DNA of 64,000 nucleotides, from NCBI GenBank assembly GCA_963576475.1, contig OY754970.1, positions 39,999,447 to 40,063,446 of the forward strand, read 5' to 3'. How positions within the stretch are numbered: position 1 is the first letter of the stretch; the number at the start of each line of letters is the position of its first letter. Below, piece after piece: positions 10,381 to 21,079 of this stretch. The stretch is from Molanna angustata. Lineage: Eukaryota; Arthropoda; Insecta; Trichoptera; Molannidae. The notes beneath the pieces are model-generated. The model was not told the origin of the DNA and made no database searches. It worked only from the letters and a program-made list of their open reading frames with translations. A program made the translations under genes and the position numbers.

Positions 10381-11730
10381 TATCATTACTATCAGACTGT
10401 TAAATTAAGATAATTTGACTACCAATGCATTATTGAAAGTACCTACCTATTAACAAATACATACTAATAAATATTTATATAAATTCATGAAGCTTCTAAC
10501 AAACCATGTTCCCCTAATATACAAGATAAGAAATTAACATAGTTGTTATAATACTTAAAATATAATACAAAATGAATTGACTGAAATGAACAAGAATTTT
10601 AATGAAATTATATATCTACCTATGTATAAATTTGTGAGTTCCTACTAATTTATATTTTTTTTAGAATGAATATGTCCTTGTAAGAAGTACATATATATCC
10701 TCATGCATTCCTTAAATAAATACTTTGCCTATGCATGTGTACATTTATAATTAATATTGAATTGATATTTTTACATAATTATTATTGAATTTATAAGTTT
10801 TTTTTTCTTATGATGTAATTAATTAAAATATCGAGTGGTCTTCGTTATAATTAACACTAAATCTTGTTTTGTACATTATCACGTTACATATTTTAGAATA
10901 TATCATTTACACAGGTCCTTTCGTTTTCCTCCTTCATAGAGAAGTTTATATAAAATTATTTAGCATATTATTAACCAGATTGCTCCCAAGCTGGCACGAC
11001 AGATGAAGTACGTAGCAACGATATAATAATCTGTATTCATAGTTTGTTGTTTTGTTCCTTCAAAATGGACCTTGTAATTAAATAATAAAGTAGCTATGTT
11101 TTGTATTATAACTATGGAGGGTAGAGTATACCAGAGTATTTATACAACGGCATACAACAAGAGAAATGAAAAGATTTTGTAAATTATTGTAATACAGTAC
11201 TTAATGTTGAATTTGACGGACGAAACAGAAAAGCTGTAATGTATATTCTTAATACTTCGGCAGTCCAAATTAAAATTATTCTACAAATAATTTTTAGTAA
11301 TGTTTAGCCACGAAAATGAATGAGAAAAGACTAAAATTTCAATATTTAAATCATGATAATTTATGGTGGACATATTTTTTAAAATAATATATTAAATTTG
11401 TGTATTTGTGTGCATAATAATCAAATGCATGATGAATTTTCTGATAGTGTAATGTGAATTAAATAATAATGTCTAACAATTGAGAAAATGCGTTCTTCAC
11501 ATTTAAGAGAAAACAAATGTAATTATAAACTTGAATCGATATAAATAGATTATTACTGATATAATGTAAATAGTTCTTACGTACAATATTTACAAAGATT
11601 GATAGAACAGATAAATATGATGCTTTTATTTTTATAGTGGAAGGAATGTCTTGTATGTTAACTCAAAAATATTTTATACTTATAATATATCTACAAAAGG
11701 ATATGTCGTTATGAAAACTCAACAACATAA
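10381..11730. other. No gene recognised
   Basis: Very AT-rich, without a supportable open frame, repeat family or RNA gene. Confidence 0.5.
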
Positions 11731-12211
11731 TAGTCTAAGAAATAGCAACGTCAAAAAACAATTAATTTTTTAATGGCTGTTTTTCTTTATATTACCTTCT
11801 TATTGAATAAAGATATGAAAAAAGTAGTTCTGGCACCTGGGAGTGGTTGCGTTTACCAGTGCGCATCCCCTTTCTATAGGTAAAAATTGCAGATTTTACT
11901 ATCATTTGTATCCTTGTAATTCCGTTTTGTTCTCTTATATCATTCAACTGATTAAAAGTAACCTTTGTGATTTGTTCAGCGAACACCCGGGAAGATTTCT
12001 GAAAAAAAACTTCTTCTTATTTTTTAATATATTTCACAAACGGACGAATTTATAGGTAAAAATATGTAATAAACGTACACTGTTAAACGTAATCACTCCC
12101 AGGTGCCAGACTTAAATAAATAAATTAAATCCTACATTCAATAAGAAAGAAAATATAAAAAAAAACAGCCATATAAAATGATTAATCGAAAACGTTGCTA
12201 TCTCTCGGACT
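11731..12211. mobile_element. Long inverted-repeat element, about 480 bp
   Basis: Arms at about 11731-11872 and 12074-12211 match in inverted orientation. Shared landmarks are the tips TAGTCTAAGAAATAGCAACG against CAGTCCGAGAGATAGCAACG, then TGGCTGTTTTT, TCTTATTGAAT, TCTGGCACCTGGGAGTG and TACGTTTA-type sequence at the inner edge. The 200-bp centre has no coding function that I recognise; short ORFs at 11792-12055 lie inside it. The CAGTC-type tip is compatible with several DNA transposon superfamilies. No clear target duplication was found. Confidence 0.7.
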
Positions 12212-12639
12212 GAGATTTCATACCTATGTTAGTATAAAGTAAAATAATGTAATAATACTAAAAAAAATCTTTGAAATTTTAAAATGTAAGCATCTAGAAT
12301 ACCTTCTGTAAGTACAATTAATGTAACTTGATTCGTACCTATCATTGTACACCGTTAAATGTATAAAGGAGATTTTAATTCTTCTCCATTGTAGATTCGT
12401 GACAAGTATTAAAGCCGACATTAATCCACTGCCTTGTGTATCTTATGAACGTTTCACACAATATACGTCTAGCAGATTCCTTGGTGACCACGGAATTGTG
12501 GCTAAGACGGCTTTACAATACGAAGCTTAATAATTATTGGTAATTGCTTCAAGGCGGCTTTTGAGAGAACACTCATTAGTATTTCTTAGTATTTGTCGGT
12601 TGAACAAGTTAAGATAAATTTATTTATATTTGGGATGTA

Positions 12640-12815
12640 ATATTTCAACGGAACGGATGGTCCGATAAAGAAAATAATTGATATTGCAGAAAATAAAGTA
12701 AATGGAGCACTTCGCCGAGTATTGTTTGATCAAAAAGCCATAATTTCAAGTCATAATGCGATTTAACCAAGTGTCTACTTTGACGTATGCTTGTGAAATT
12801 TGGACGTAGAAATAG
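12640..12815 (+). mobile_element. Decayed RTE-type LINE fragment
   Basis: From 12659 the frame reads IIDIAENKVNGALRR...SHNAI, then a stop. After a frameshift it reads TYACEIWT. This aligns with DKEIERR.MAGNRVNGALR...IHNAI...LTYASETWT of the intact RTE copy at 6575-7411. Short, frameshifted and in the plus orientation. Confidence 0.7.
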
Positions 12816-12844
12816 ATACATGAAATTAGAACAAATGCTATATC

Positions 12845-13240
12845 ATTTACGGTGCAAAAAAACGATGTCACAATTCCACTACTAAACGAACTACACTGGT
12901 TTAGTTGATTACAAAATTTATTTGACGGTGCTTAATGCTTTGAATAACCTGGCACCATAATACATTCAAGAGCTGTGTCAGTAAAAAAAGCTATATGGGA
13001 GGCATCTCACACTCAGGTCTTCTTGATCACAGAGAAACAAGTCCCTAAAGGGGTTTATTATGATCGATGCTTTAACGTGAGTGGTCCTATAAAGTGAATT
13101 ATATTGCCTCCAGATGTCTGCAGTGCACAAAACAAGAGCACTTTCTCTAAAGGACTGAAAACAGCTTTGTTTCGTAGAGCAACATAAGAAGGATCCTGAA
13201 TCATTAAACGGCGCTATATAAATTATTTATTATTATTATT
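12845..13240 (+). mobile_element. L2/CR1-like LINE relic with GCGCTATATAAA 3' end
   Basis: Broken frames read NDVTIPLLNELHWF, then PPDVCSAQNKSTFSKGLKTA and LFRRAT. These correspond to the C-terminal region common to L2/CR1 LINEs (ITPVLKELHWLP... and LP..IRSA.SLS.FK..LKT.LF). The 3' end is AACGGCGCTATATAAATTAT followed by (TTA)n, also the usual L2-type ending. Several stops and frameshifts show it is old. A reverse-oriented copy of the same 3' end lies at 18425-18540. Confidence 0.7.
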
Positions 13241-13369
13241 ATACTGAATATAAGTGAAATTATTACTAAGATAATGGAAGACGTAGATGCAGAGTGAAAA
13301 CTGATATCCTGAGGTAGATTGAACATATTTAAAGAGTGAATGTTTGACGACTATTAATGAATGATTGAT

Positions 13370-13865
13370 TGATTGACCATTAATGATTTACTCTTCCTCT
13401 ATAATATACTAAATAACAATATTGACTGTCCAGACCTTGTTTCATATATAAATTTGCATGTACCGAATCGACGTACGAGACACACGCCACTCTACCATAA
13501 TTATTGCTATAGAACTAACTCATCTCTAAACTCACCAATTAACAGAATCCTCACCACTTACAATAAGAATCAAAGTACCCTACAACTAGATATTTTCCAT
13601 AACTCGCCTTACCAATATAAAAACTTACTGTTCAATTTAAAATCAGCATTGTAAGACACATTTTACACACCTCATTGCACATTTTCACCCACTACACATT
13701 CACATCCCAGTATGTTATTAATTATATGAATTGATTTGCCACAAGTAATTGACACTAGGTAGGAATAGTTTAAGAATTATATTATTACTCCTACTCATTG
13801 TAATTTCTACCTAGTGTTGTTTCTGGGCAGTTTAATTATGTAAATAAATAAATAAATATATTACT
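13370..13865 (+). mobile_element. CR1/Jockey-like LINE C-terminal fragment with AAAT tail
   Basis: A 93-codon frame (13373-13654) has NDLLFLYNILNNNIDCP, LHVPNRRTRHT and DIFHNSPYQYKNLLFNLKSAL. This parallels the C-terminus of the LINE at 21109-22218 (FLFKIANSIVDCPELL, LRVPTRATRFQ, ELDIFNSSINVIKSKL). A 3' UTR of about 190 bp follows, then an (AAAT)n tail at about 13844-13858. Only the C-terminal part is present. Confidence 0.75.
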
Positions 13866-14885
13866 CAGAAAATAATCTTTTAATTCAAATCAATGATGAT
13901 GATGATAATAATCAGAAATATATTTGGTATGTTTTTAAGAGATTTCTCTAATAATGAGAGTGAAAAAAAGATATTATAAACATACGTAAAGTGAAGTTTC
14001 TTGTAATAATGTACATAATATATGTATATAATTACACGGAAAGTATGTGGAATGAAGATATACATAACAACGCTGAATAAATTAATGTAGGTACATAGAT
14101 ATTACAAGAGGGAATGAATGTACGTATATTTGTAGATTTAATTTACCGTGAATGTATTTGGTAACAACACTCAACATCCATTAGATATTAAGGCATATTT
14201 CCTCCATGTTTTAGTTAATTTTCAGTCAATTCTCCATCAGTGTATATTTTGCTTATAAGCAAGACTATAGTATCTTGTCTTTGGGTTAAGTTCGTGATTG
14301 ACTAAAGTATCGCTTAACTGGGGCTTATGTTCTTCTCTCAGCCATTGTTCGCTACAATTAAAATAATATTTAAGGGGTACATTTAAGGGTATAACAAGCC
14401 TCTTCACTTTTATTACTAACTAAAATAGAGACACTGAGGCACTCAACATTCTCGGAGGTTTACTTTATCTAAATGTTTCATTTCATTTAAATATTACCTA
14501 CACATCTACTTTGGGGGGTGCTTTTGTGAGGGACGTCGGACCAGACTTACCCCATTCGGAAGATTCAACCCCACTTAAAGTCAAGACATCAATCTACTTT
14601 CAATTAAAAACAAAGTGAACTTTCATATTAAATATAAATTCATCTTTGTGTGAAATGTGTTAAAATTACAATATTTAATTTCCTTTTGATAGGTGTCACT
14701 GATAGTTCAATAATAATTCAAAATACATGAGTTAATGGAGTAAAGAAACATTTTAGTAACGTCAGAAAGTAGGCTGAGTACTTACAGATATAAAAAAAAT
14801 GTTAAAGAAGCAGGATTCCGTTTAATAATTCTGTTTTTTTGATCTTTTAACTAATAGAAACTAATATTTTTTTAGGAATCTAATA
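13866..14885. other. No gene recognised
   Basis: AT-rich intron-like DNA; a (TGA) short run near 13893 and no supported frame. Confidence 0.45.
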
Positions 14886-14887
14886 GA

Positions 14888-14990
14888 AATGTAGGCACTT
14901 GCATTTAGGGATTGCCAACCTTTCGAGAAGATAAAATGTACACTGACTATGTAGTGGAGAGTTTAGTGTTAGCAACAACCTACTCGTTTA
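14888..14990 (+). repeat. Dispersed repeat F
   Basis: Shares TTGCATTTAGGGATT...CAAC, TGTAGTGGAGAGTTTAGTG and CAACCTACTCGTTT with 50115-50215, a shorter form near 16436-16490, and a reverse copy of its end (CGAGTGGGTTGTGGCCAACG) at about 44243-44265. Class unknown; non-coding. Confidence 0.5.
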
Positions 14991-15104
14991 AAATATGAAT
15001 TGGGAAATTTATGACGCTTTTACTAAATTCTGGATTTTTAATGAATATTATTATCGGTGTGAAATATGAGAATATAAGGGGACAAAATAACTATCTGAAT
15101 CACC

Positions 15105-15190
15105 GATGAGTCGGAAGAAATTGCCACATGGTAATAAACTGGTCACTTGCGCAGACTGCAAGGAAGAGTTTATTAATATTATTATTCATA
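15105..15190 (+). repeat. SINE B 3' tail fragment
   Basis: GGAAGAAATTGCCACATGG..AATAAACTGG and CACTTGCGCAGACTGCAAGG followed by a TTATTATTATT run match the last 80 bp of the SINE B copy at 23774-23980. The tRNA-like head is absent. Confidence 0.65.
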
Positions 15191-15654
15191 ACAGGAGAAC
15201 ATGCAGCAGAAGGTGCATAATATTCTAATATTTGCGTTGGATGTCCCACGTCGTTACTTATATACTTTTATAAAATACTTTTATATATGCAAGGTTTAGT
15301 TTCGTGCGTGTTTTATCAATAAATAAAATATGACGTGTTTGGTATTGCGTGTTGTATGTACAATGTACACACATACAACACACACGTGTTATATAAATTT
15401 TTCAACACCCTTTCATGTATTTGATTTATTATGCATTCAAACAGACACGTGAATTACCTAATAATTGCTTTACTTGTTACACTTTTTTCATAATTGCAAC
15501 ACTAAAAAATAATCACTTCACGCCTTCACACTATAATAATGCAATATGAAATATAATAAATCATTTTAAAACACATTGACAAAAACCCTCTATAGAATAG
15601 GGAAGAGTTGTGATTTCACCATTTTTAATCTTTTTTTACATCAATTATTCATAT

Positions 15655-15775
15655 AACAGCCAATTGCAGGTTGTAAGCCCTGTAGGTGCCATTTTTACCG
15701 GTTGTTATATAAATATTTATTTCCTTTTCGTCTCCATTGACATATTATTTCTTTGTCAAAAAATATTGAGATCAT
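15655..15775 (+). mobile_element. Family H fragment, diverged
   Basis: Contains GGTTGTAAGCCCTGTAGGTG and GTCTCCATTGA with ACCGGTTGTTAT in place of CCGGTTCTCCTA; clearly a decayed part of the H body in plus orientation. Confidence 0.55.
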
Positions 15776-15884
15776 AATAGGTATAATAAGTCAATAGCAC
15801 ATAAAACTTAGGGCTGATTATTCAATGACATAATAAGTAACTACATTTCTTCTTTATGATTTTATATGTTATCTGTCAAATAGT

Positions 15885-16135
15885 TCCTGAATTCCTTCTA
15901 TATCCTTCCGTAATCTCCTTCTTTTTCTCATTGCTATCTCTCTTTCCTTTTTTAACTCTTTGTATTTTTTTGTCTTACTCCTCTATCTTAGTTTTCATCA
16001 ATTTATTTCTCATTAAATACAAAGTATTATACCAATTTAACTTCAGAGACTTCACGTAGCTCGGGTTGGTTGGAAGAAATTGCCGTATGGCAATAAACTC
16101 GCCTTTGTATATCTGTACATAAATTATATAAATAA
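15885..16135 (+). mobile_element. LINE 3' UTR with SINE B-like tail
   Basis: A pyrimidine-rich stretch leads into CTTCACGTAGCTCGGGTTGG, GGAAGAAATTGCCGTATGG, CAATAAACTCGCC and a final AAATAAATAAATA. The same arrangement is at 25030-25335, where decayed C-terminal LINE codons precede it. The last 40 bp before the tail are almost identical to the SINE B tail. Confidence 0.6.
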
Positions 16136-16205
16136 ATAAATATGTTAAAAAAGTAAAAATATTCTCAATTTTGGGGAAAATGTAAGTTTTTTTCAATACT
16201 CGATT

Positions 16206-16437
16206 GTCGGCCTTCATGGCTCAGTTGGTTAGATATCTGTCTGCTGATCCAAAGGTCTCGGGTTCGAATCCCGGTGGAGACGTAGTTTTTACTCAATTGT
16301 GTTTTCAGTCTGGATCTGTTAGACGATAAATATCGTCAGTCTCCAGAATGTGGCAACTTGTTATTGGGTGAGTGTTCAATTAATATTTGAAATAGAACCT
16401 GTTAGTTGCCCGAGAAGTTATATAAAATAAAATACAC
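16206..16437 (+). mobile_element. SINE family A, best copy (tRNA-Ile-like head)
   Basis: The head reads GGCCTTCATGGCTCAGTTGG (A box TGGCTCAGTTGG) and ends with B box GGGTTCGAATCCC (about 16260-16272). The anticodon loop CTGATCC suggests GAT, isoleucine-like. The acceptor ends do not pair and there is no terminator, so this is a SINE head and not a tRNA gene. The body contains GTGTTTTCAGTCTGGATCTG, CCAGAATGTGGCAACTTG and an AAATAAAATA tail. Reverse copies are at 32195-32408, 37915-38075 and 61575-61785. Confidence 0.8.
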
Positions 16438-17379
16438 ATGCATTTGGGGATTGTCGACCATTCAATGAGAAAGAAGTGTACACTTATATACAAGGTACTC
16501 ATTGGAGATTTTACCACTTTTTCAACACAAGTCACTAACCATTTTTTTGCGTATTGCTCTGCTTATTGTGTTTACAAATTTACTATTATTGTTGATTATT
16601 CTATTCAAAATATCGTTTTAGGTACGGGTTCCATTCCACGTTTTTGTTCAAGTCTCGCTGTACCTAAACATACAATTTCATTTCAAATACAATATTCATT
16701 GTGCTAAACAATGGTGGAAAGAGATATCGTTATTTTTTTGGCAAGTTTATACGTTTGAATGTGTAGAGAATAAAAATAAAAAAAATTGAATGTGTAGACT
16801 AGTTGATAGGAAAAACGCGTATTACCCGAGAACTGTACCAATAAATTAGCCAACTTGAACATTTCCTATTAAAAGTAAAGGAGAAAAAAATAAAACATTG
16901 TGCACCTGAAGCATGTACTGGAAACAATAGAACGTAATATATTGCCTTCACCTTTCTCTAGACCAGAAGTTCAATCCGATACGGTCACTACCTATTTCTT
17001 TTGCTTTGGAAAAAGAAGGACAATGTTCCGGCCATTCACGGAGCACAAAGCTTTTGAACTAGTAATACCTATTCTATAGTCCAAAGAGAAATTTACTGCA
17101 TTTGAAAAATAAGGTTCGCTGACTACTCCGGTGAATATAACAGAAAAACAATTGAGATGTGACACTAAGTTTTAAGCTGGAGTTGGTTAAAGAAGATCGT
17201 CGAAGTGTTGCGGTGTGTTTAATTTCTGTAGATAGGTACTAGAGATCGAAACTCTATTCTTCACTGAGAAAAAAAATTGAACTCAAGCTTTTATTTTCTT
17301 TCGATTTCTATCGCTGTTAACGACACTCTTATTTTTTGATTTGGATATTTTTTTTTATTTCTAAAAACTCATTCACTCG

Positions 17380-17680
17380 TTCATACCATCACTGCAGATC
17401 CCACAATGTGGGGTAACCAGCGACAGGTGTGCGGAGGAGCATAACCTCATGAAAGGAAGGATTTTATTTGATTTTATAAAATAAGATAAAATAAATTTGT
17501 TTACATTGAAATAAAATAAAATAAATAAATCAAATAAAGGAAGCACGACACATGCGTGTATACTCACATACCAGTTTCGTCTCACCTTAAAAGGGACTAC
17601 ATTCAGATGGGTGGCCAACTTCATTGGTGAACAATGTGTGATGTTATTTTGCTTCTTAAAACGAAGATTAAAAAAAAAAA
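17380..17680 (-). repeat. Dispersed repeat D with a nested 76-bp insertion
   Basis: On the minus strand: TTCACCAATGAAGTTGGCCA, ACCCATCTGAATGTAGTCCC, GGTGAGACGAAACTGGTATG, TCCGCACACCTGTCGCTGG and TACCCCACATTGTGGGATCT, ending GTGATGGTATGAA. Related copies lie at 18955-19100, 20130-20300 and partly 35540-35650. An AT-only insertion (17460-17535) is flanked by the 8-bp repeat AAAGGAAG (17452-17459 and 17536-17543). Repeat class is unknown. Confidence 0.65.
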
Positions 17681-18424
17681 AACAATTTTCCAGAACGTGA
17701 ACGCATTCGGAATGTTTTGACAGATTATAGAAAATAAATTGACCATTGTCCATTGAGAGCTATTTAGATTTCGACCAAATCAATCGAAATTACATCATAT
17801 ACCTACACAAAAAAAAATCATTACGAAATTCACAGTAAATTTATTGAAAAATTGACAGATAAAATTTCTATAAAATTGTGAATACATAATTCTCCACTAT
17901 ATTTTTACAGTCGTAGTGAAGAGTTAAGATTGACTGGAGACAGTTAGATTTGCATCGCCAGAATTATATTTCAAATGGATTAATCTTTATCAAACTATCT
18001 GTTTTGTTTTCCATTTTGTTTATTTCTTTACGAAACTAAGTGTTGAGAGCTAACAAAGAAATGTGTTTGTGTTCTGCATTACTAATGAAGTTATGTAGGT
18101 ACGATAATTATACGTAGGTTGGTACCGTCCAGAGTGTTGTGGTATAAACAGTGGATAATTCATTTCTTTGGTTGACAGTTGGCCCCTGACCACCTGTGTC
18201 TGATCTCATCCATATGCATGAATGTGGATGAATATTAATTCAGAATGGGGGGGGGGGATTATTATGTCAAATGCCTGCCGGGTTAATGCGCAGACGTCAG
18301 AGACAGAGAGAAGATACTGAGATGAAGCAACCTTCGCCTTCTATTCCTTACCACCCCCTCTTCCAAAATATTTCATTATTTAGATTTATTTTCGTTGGCT
18401 GGTTGGACGTGGTGTTAATTTATT
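17681..18424. other. No gene recognised
   Basis: Intron-like sequence with a G9 homopolymer near 18246-18255 and no supported open frame. Confidence 0.4.
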
Positions 18425-18540
18425 TGTTTTTATAACAATATTTATACAGCGCCGTTTAGTGACACAAGATCACTCCAAGGGCGCTGTAGCTTATTTTTTG
18501 GCTCTACGAAAAAATAAGCTACAGCAATGCTCTGAGCAAT
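18425..18540 (-). repeat. L2-like LINE 3' end, reverse copy, with hairpin
   Basis: On the minus strand ACTAAACGGCGCTGTATAAA matches the 3' end of the L2/CR1-like relic at 12845-13240. Inside it, 18483-18499 and 18509-18525 (GCTGTAGCTTATTTTTT and its complement) form a 17-bp perfect hairpin, probably a local inverted duplication. Confidence 0.5.
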
Positions 18541-18613
18541 GATCATATTAAACCATCTTATTGACTCAGTGCAATTTTTTTAAAGAGTTGATTTAAAAGT
18601 TTTTTTATTGGTT

Positions 18614-18900
18614 GGTGGTTTGGACATATTGAAAGAATAAATGATGAACGATTGACCAAAAAATATACATGGGTATAAGAGACAGAGTGAATATCAGGGG
18701 CCGCCCTAGAAAGGGATATTATGACCATGTGAATGATATATTGAAAGAAGGAAATATAAGAAACTTGAAAAATCAACGAGCATGTATGAGACGATGCATT
18801 GATGTAAAGGAAGCTAGGAATGTGTGCAAAAATACAGGAGTATGGCGCTCGGTTCTCTCTGCTTACCCCGTAAAGTATATGGCGTGATGGTATGTATGTA
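18614..18900 (+). mobile_element. RTE-type LINE 3' fragment, one frameshift
   Basis: WWFGHIERINDERLTKK is followed, after a one-base shift, by the 72-codon frame 18669-18887 with RGRPRKGYYDHVNDILKEGN, RACMRRCID and WRSVLSAYPVKYMA. It then has the stop and a GGTATGTATGTATG tail. It is about 75% identical by eye to the intact RTE at 6575-7411. Everything upstream of LRWFGH is missing. Confidence 0.8.
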
Positions 18901-18954
18901 TGTTTGTTATTATTATTCATTATTTCGCTTAGGAGTCAGATGCCAAACTGAGCC

Positions 18955-19100
18955 ACGGAGGCAGACAGTTTCCATTTTAGGTGAGACGAGACTGGTATGT
19001 AGGGATATACGCATGAATTGTGCTTCTTTTAATAAGGTAACTCACATCCGCACACTTGTCGCTGGTTATTCCACATTCTGGGATATGCCGTGGCCGTGAA
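18955..19100 (+). repeat. Dispersed repeat D
   Basis: GGTGAGACGAGACTGGTATG, AATTGTGCTTCTTTTAATAA, TCCGCACACTTGTCGCTGG and CCACATTCTGGGATATGCCG, in the same order as the reverse copy at 17380-17680. It preserves the site that is interrupted there. Confidence 0.6.
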
Positions 19101-19739
19101 TGAAGTACAATAACAATGAAGATGCAGTCAGGTTGACTGGTCGTTACGGTTCACGCACAGGCCGAAACGTCGTAATGATTTATAATGGTGTGTTCACAAT
19201 TGATGACAACACAATCATTTATGATAATGACGTTATTATAATATTTGGGAGCGATTGAGTAGACAGAGTATGTGGAGTATATAGAGAAACATCAGTATCA
19301 GCTACTCTCGAAGGAAGCCGTGCATAATAATTATTTCATATCATTAGACACAATCGAAAGATCAAAGTGTTTCACTATAGCTAGGTCGGGAATTAATGCC
19401 ATTATCATAAACTTGATGGCCTCTTAGTACTTTTTTAATTTTTTAAACAATATGTGTCCGTTTCACCCTTATTTATTAACAAAAATAGTCACACATTTAC
19501 ACATAAAGACGGAAATAGATTTTAAAGCCTATATTGACGGGTTACAAATTATTTGGTTCTTTGGTCCTGGTAGGATCACAGTGTCAATAAAGTATTTTAT
19601 TTACAAAAAAGTAACATTACGAGGAAATACGTCTATAGATAATTCGTGTGCTATGAAAATGTAAAACACATTACTGATCCTAAGTAAGTCAATCATAGGA
19701 TAGTCGAAATAATTATACTTTCGATTGACAAACTAAACT
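19101..19739. other. No gene recognised
   Basis: A 70-codon frame at 19452-19664 has no recognisable domain. Sequence is otherwise intron-like. Confidence 0.35.
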
Positions 19740-19915
19740 TAAATATACATTTGTTTTATTTATATTTTTAAAATGATTAAAATTCATTGTGAATAGTACA
19801 TATACACATTATCTAAATTAAACACAAATGCTTGTGTTATAGTTGAACGGTCGTGGCTGGAATCTAGCTCGCGATCACTGGATTACTAACCCACCGCGCC
19901 ATCCACCATCCATTT
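19740..19915 (-). mobile_element. SINE family C, reverse copy
   Basis: Minus strand: GGATGGCGCGGTGGGTTAG, TAATCCAGTGATCGCGAG, a decayed B box TAGATTCCAG, then ACTATAACACAAGCATTT and an AT-rich tail. It is a diverged copy of the SINE at 22516-22690. Confidence 0.65.
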
Positions 19916-20129
19916 AGGTACATAATATGTAGTTGATTAGATGTTTTATTTATTTTAAAATATTGTTATGCAATTAATGTAAGGAACCATATTATAACTA
20001 GGTACCTATTCAGTTATAATGCTTCGAATGTAAATGTTAGCTATGAGGTACCGGCTTAGAATAGTGTTTCCACTCTTTTATATTACCTATCGTCATTTTA
20101 GGGTGTTAGGGTAAGATCCGGGTAATAGA

Positions 20130-20300
20130 AAATACAAGAGGTGAAATAATAGCATTTTACATGGTTAAGCAATGAGGTTCACTACCCATTCTGATTTTAG
20201 TGCATTTACAGGCGAGACGAGACTGTGGAGATGCACGCGCACCCGCACACCTGTCGCTGGTTACCCTACATTGTGTGATATGTCGTGATGGTATGAATAT
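20130..20300 (+). repeat. Dispersed repeat D
   Basis: AATGAGGTTCACTACCCATT, GGCGAGACGAGACTG, CCGCACACCTGTCGCTGG, TACCCTACATTGTGTGATAT and GTGATGGTATGAAT. It lacks the middle segment present in 18955-19100. Confidence 0.55.
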
Positions 20301-20935
20301 TTATTTCAATTATACGCATATTTTATGATTAACAAATGTACATACATACATACAAACTTATCCATATATAAATTATCACTACCCATTTTTTTATTTATAA
20401 CAAAAAAAATATAAAATTAACAAAATTATGAATGTATATAGTTTAATTATGTGGTTATCGTTCTATATGATACCACAAACCAAAACAATTATTTAGCGTA
20501 GAGTAAATTATCGAATTGAATTGAATTGAACAGTTTCCCATTAAGCAGGTGTGTGGGGAATTATAATTTATCCCGTTGACTTCATGACGGCAAACCAGTC
20601 GAAATGCAATGTATGTATTGCGACGTGAGGAGATTAAATGATGTTGGTGAAGGGGTAGGGAGGGGGGACTTGCGAATCTCCAGTCAACGTTTGCAAATCA
20701 TGGTTAAAGCGAATAGGGCAGGTTTCATAATTTTACTGAAAAATAATATGAAGGGTTCCCACCCATTGCGTACTCATACTCTTGTAGATTTGAGCTCCTC
20801 GTTGCAGTCTGTTAAAGGTCCCATGAGGATTTAATGAAATCGAAGAACAATAACAAAACTTTCAAACGATTCTGTCGATACGGCGCCTTATCATCACACG
20901 AAAAAAGCGCTAGAATGGCTTCTTAGTATAACGGG
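20301..20935. other. No gene recognised
   Basis: A 76-codon frame at 20604-20834 covers a GC-richer stretch (GGTGAAGGGGTAGGGAGGGG) but shows no domain. Confidence 0.35.
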
Positions 20936-21065
20936 CAGAAGAACTGTTGGAATACATTAAGCAAGGTGGTCCGACGATATAAAACTAGTGGCTGGAGGTG
21001 AATGGATGCGGTCTGCCCAGGATAGAGAGCTGTGGAGGTCTCAGAGGGAGGCTTTTGTCCATTAC
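20936..21065 (+). mobile_element. LINE C-terminal fragment
   Basis: From 20964 the frame reads RWSDDIKLVAGGEWM, then RSAQDRELWRSQREAFV. This is the conserved C-terminal signature (RW.DDI...AG..WM..AQDR..WR...EAFV) of a LINE family common in insects. It is cut off on the right by the next LINE. It differs from the RTE copies elsewhere in this window. Confidence 0.7.
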
Positions 21066-21079
21066 ATAACAAAACCTTA

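Noticed and set aside
16206..16280. tRNA-Ile gene
   Set aside because: A and B boxes are good but acceptor ends do not pair, and the same head is followed by the same body at four places; it is a SINE.
17373..17753. 126-codon minus-strand ORF
   Set aside because: Covers repeat D and its nested AT-only insertion; low-complexity hydrophobic stretches result from that.
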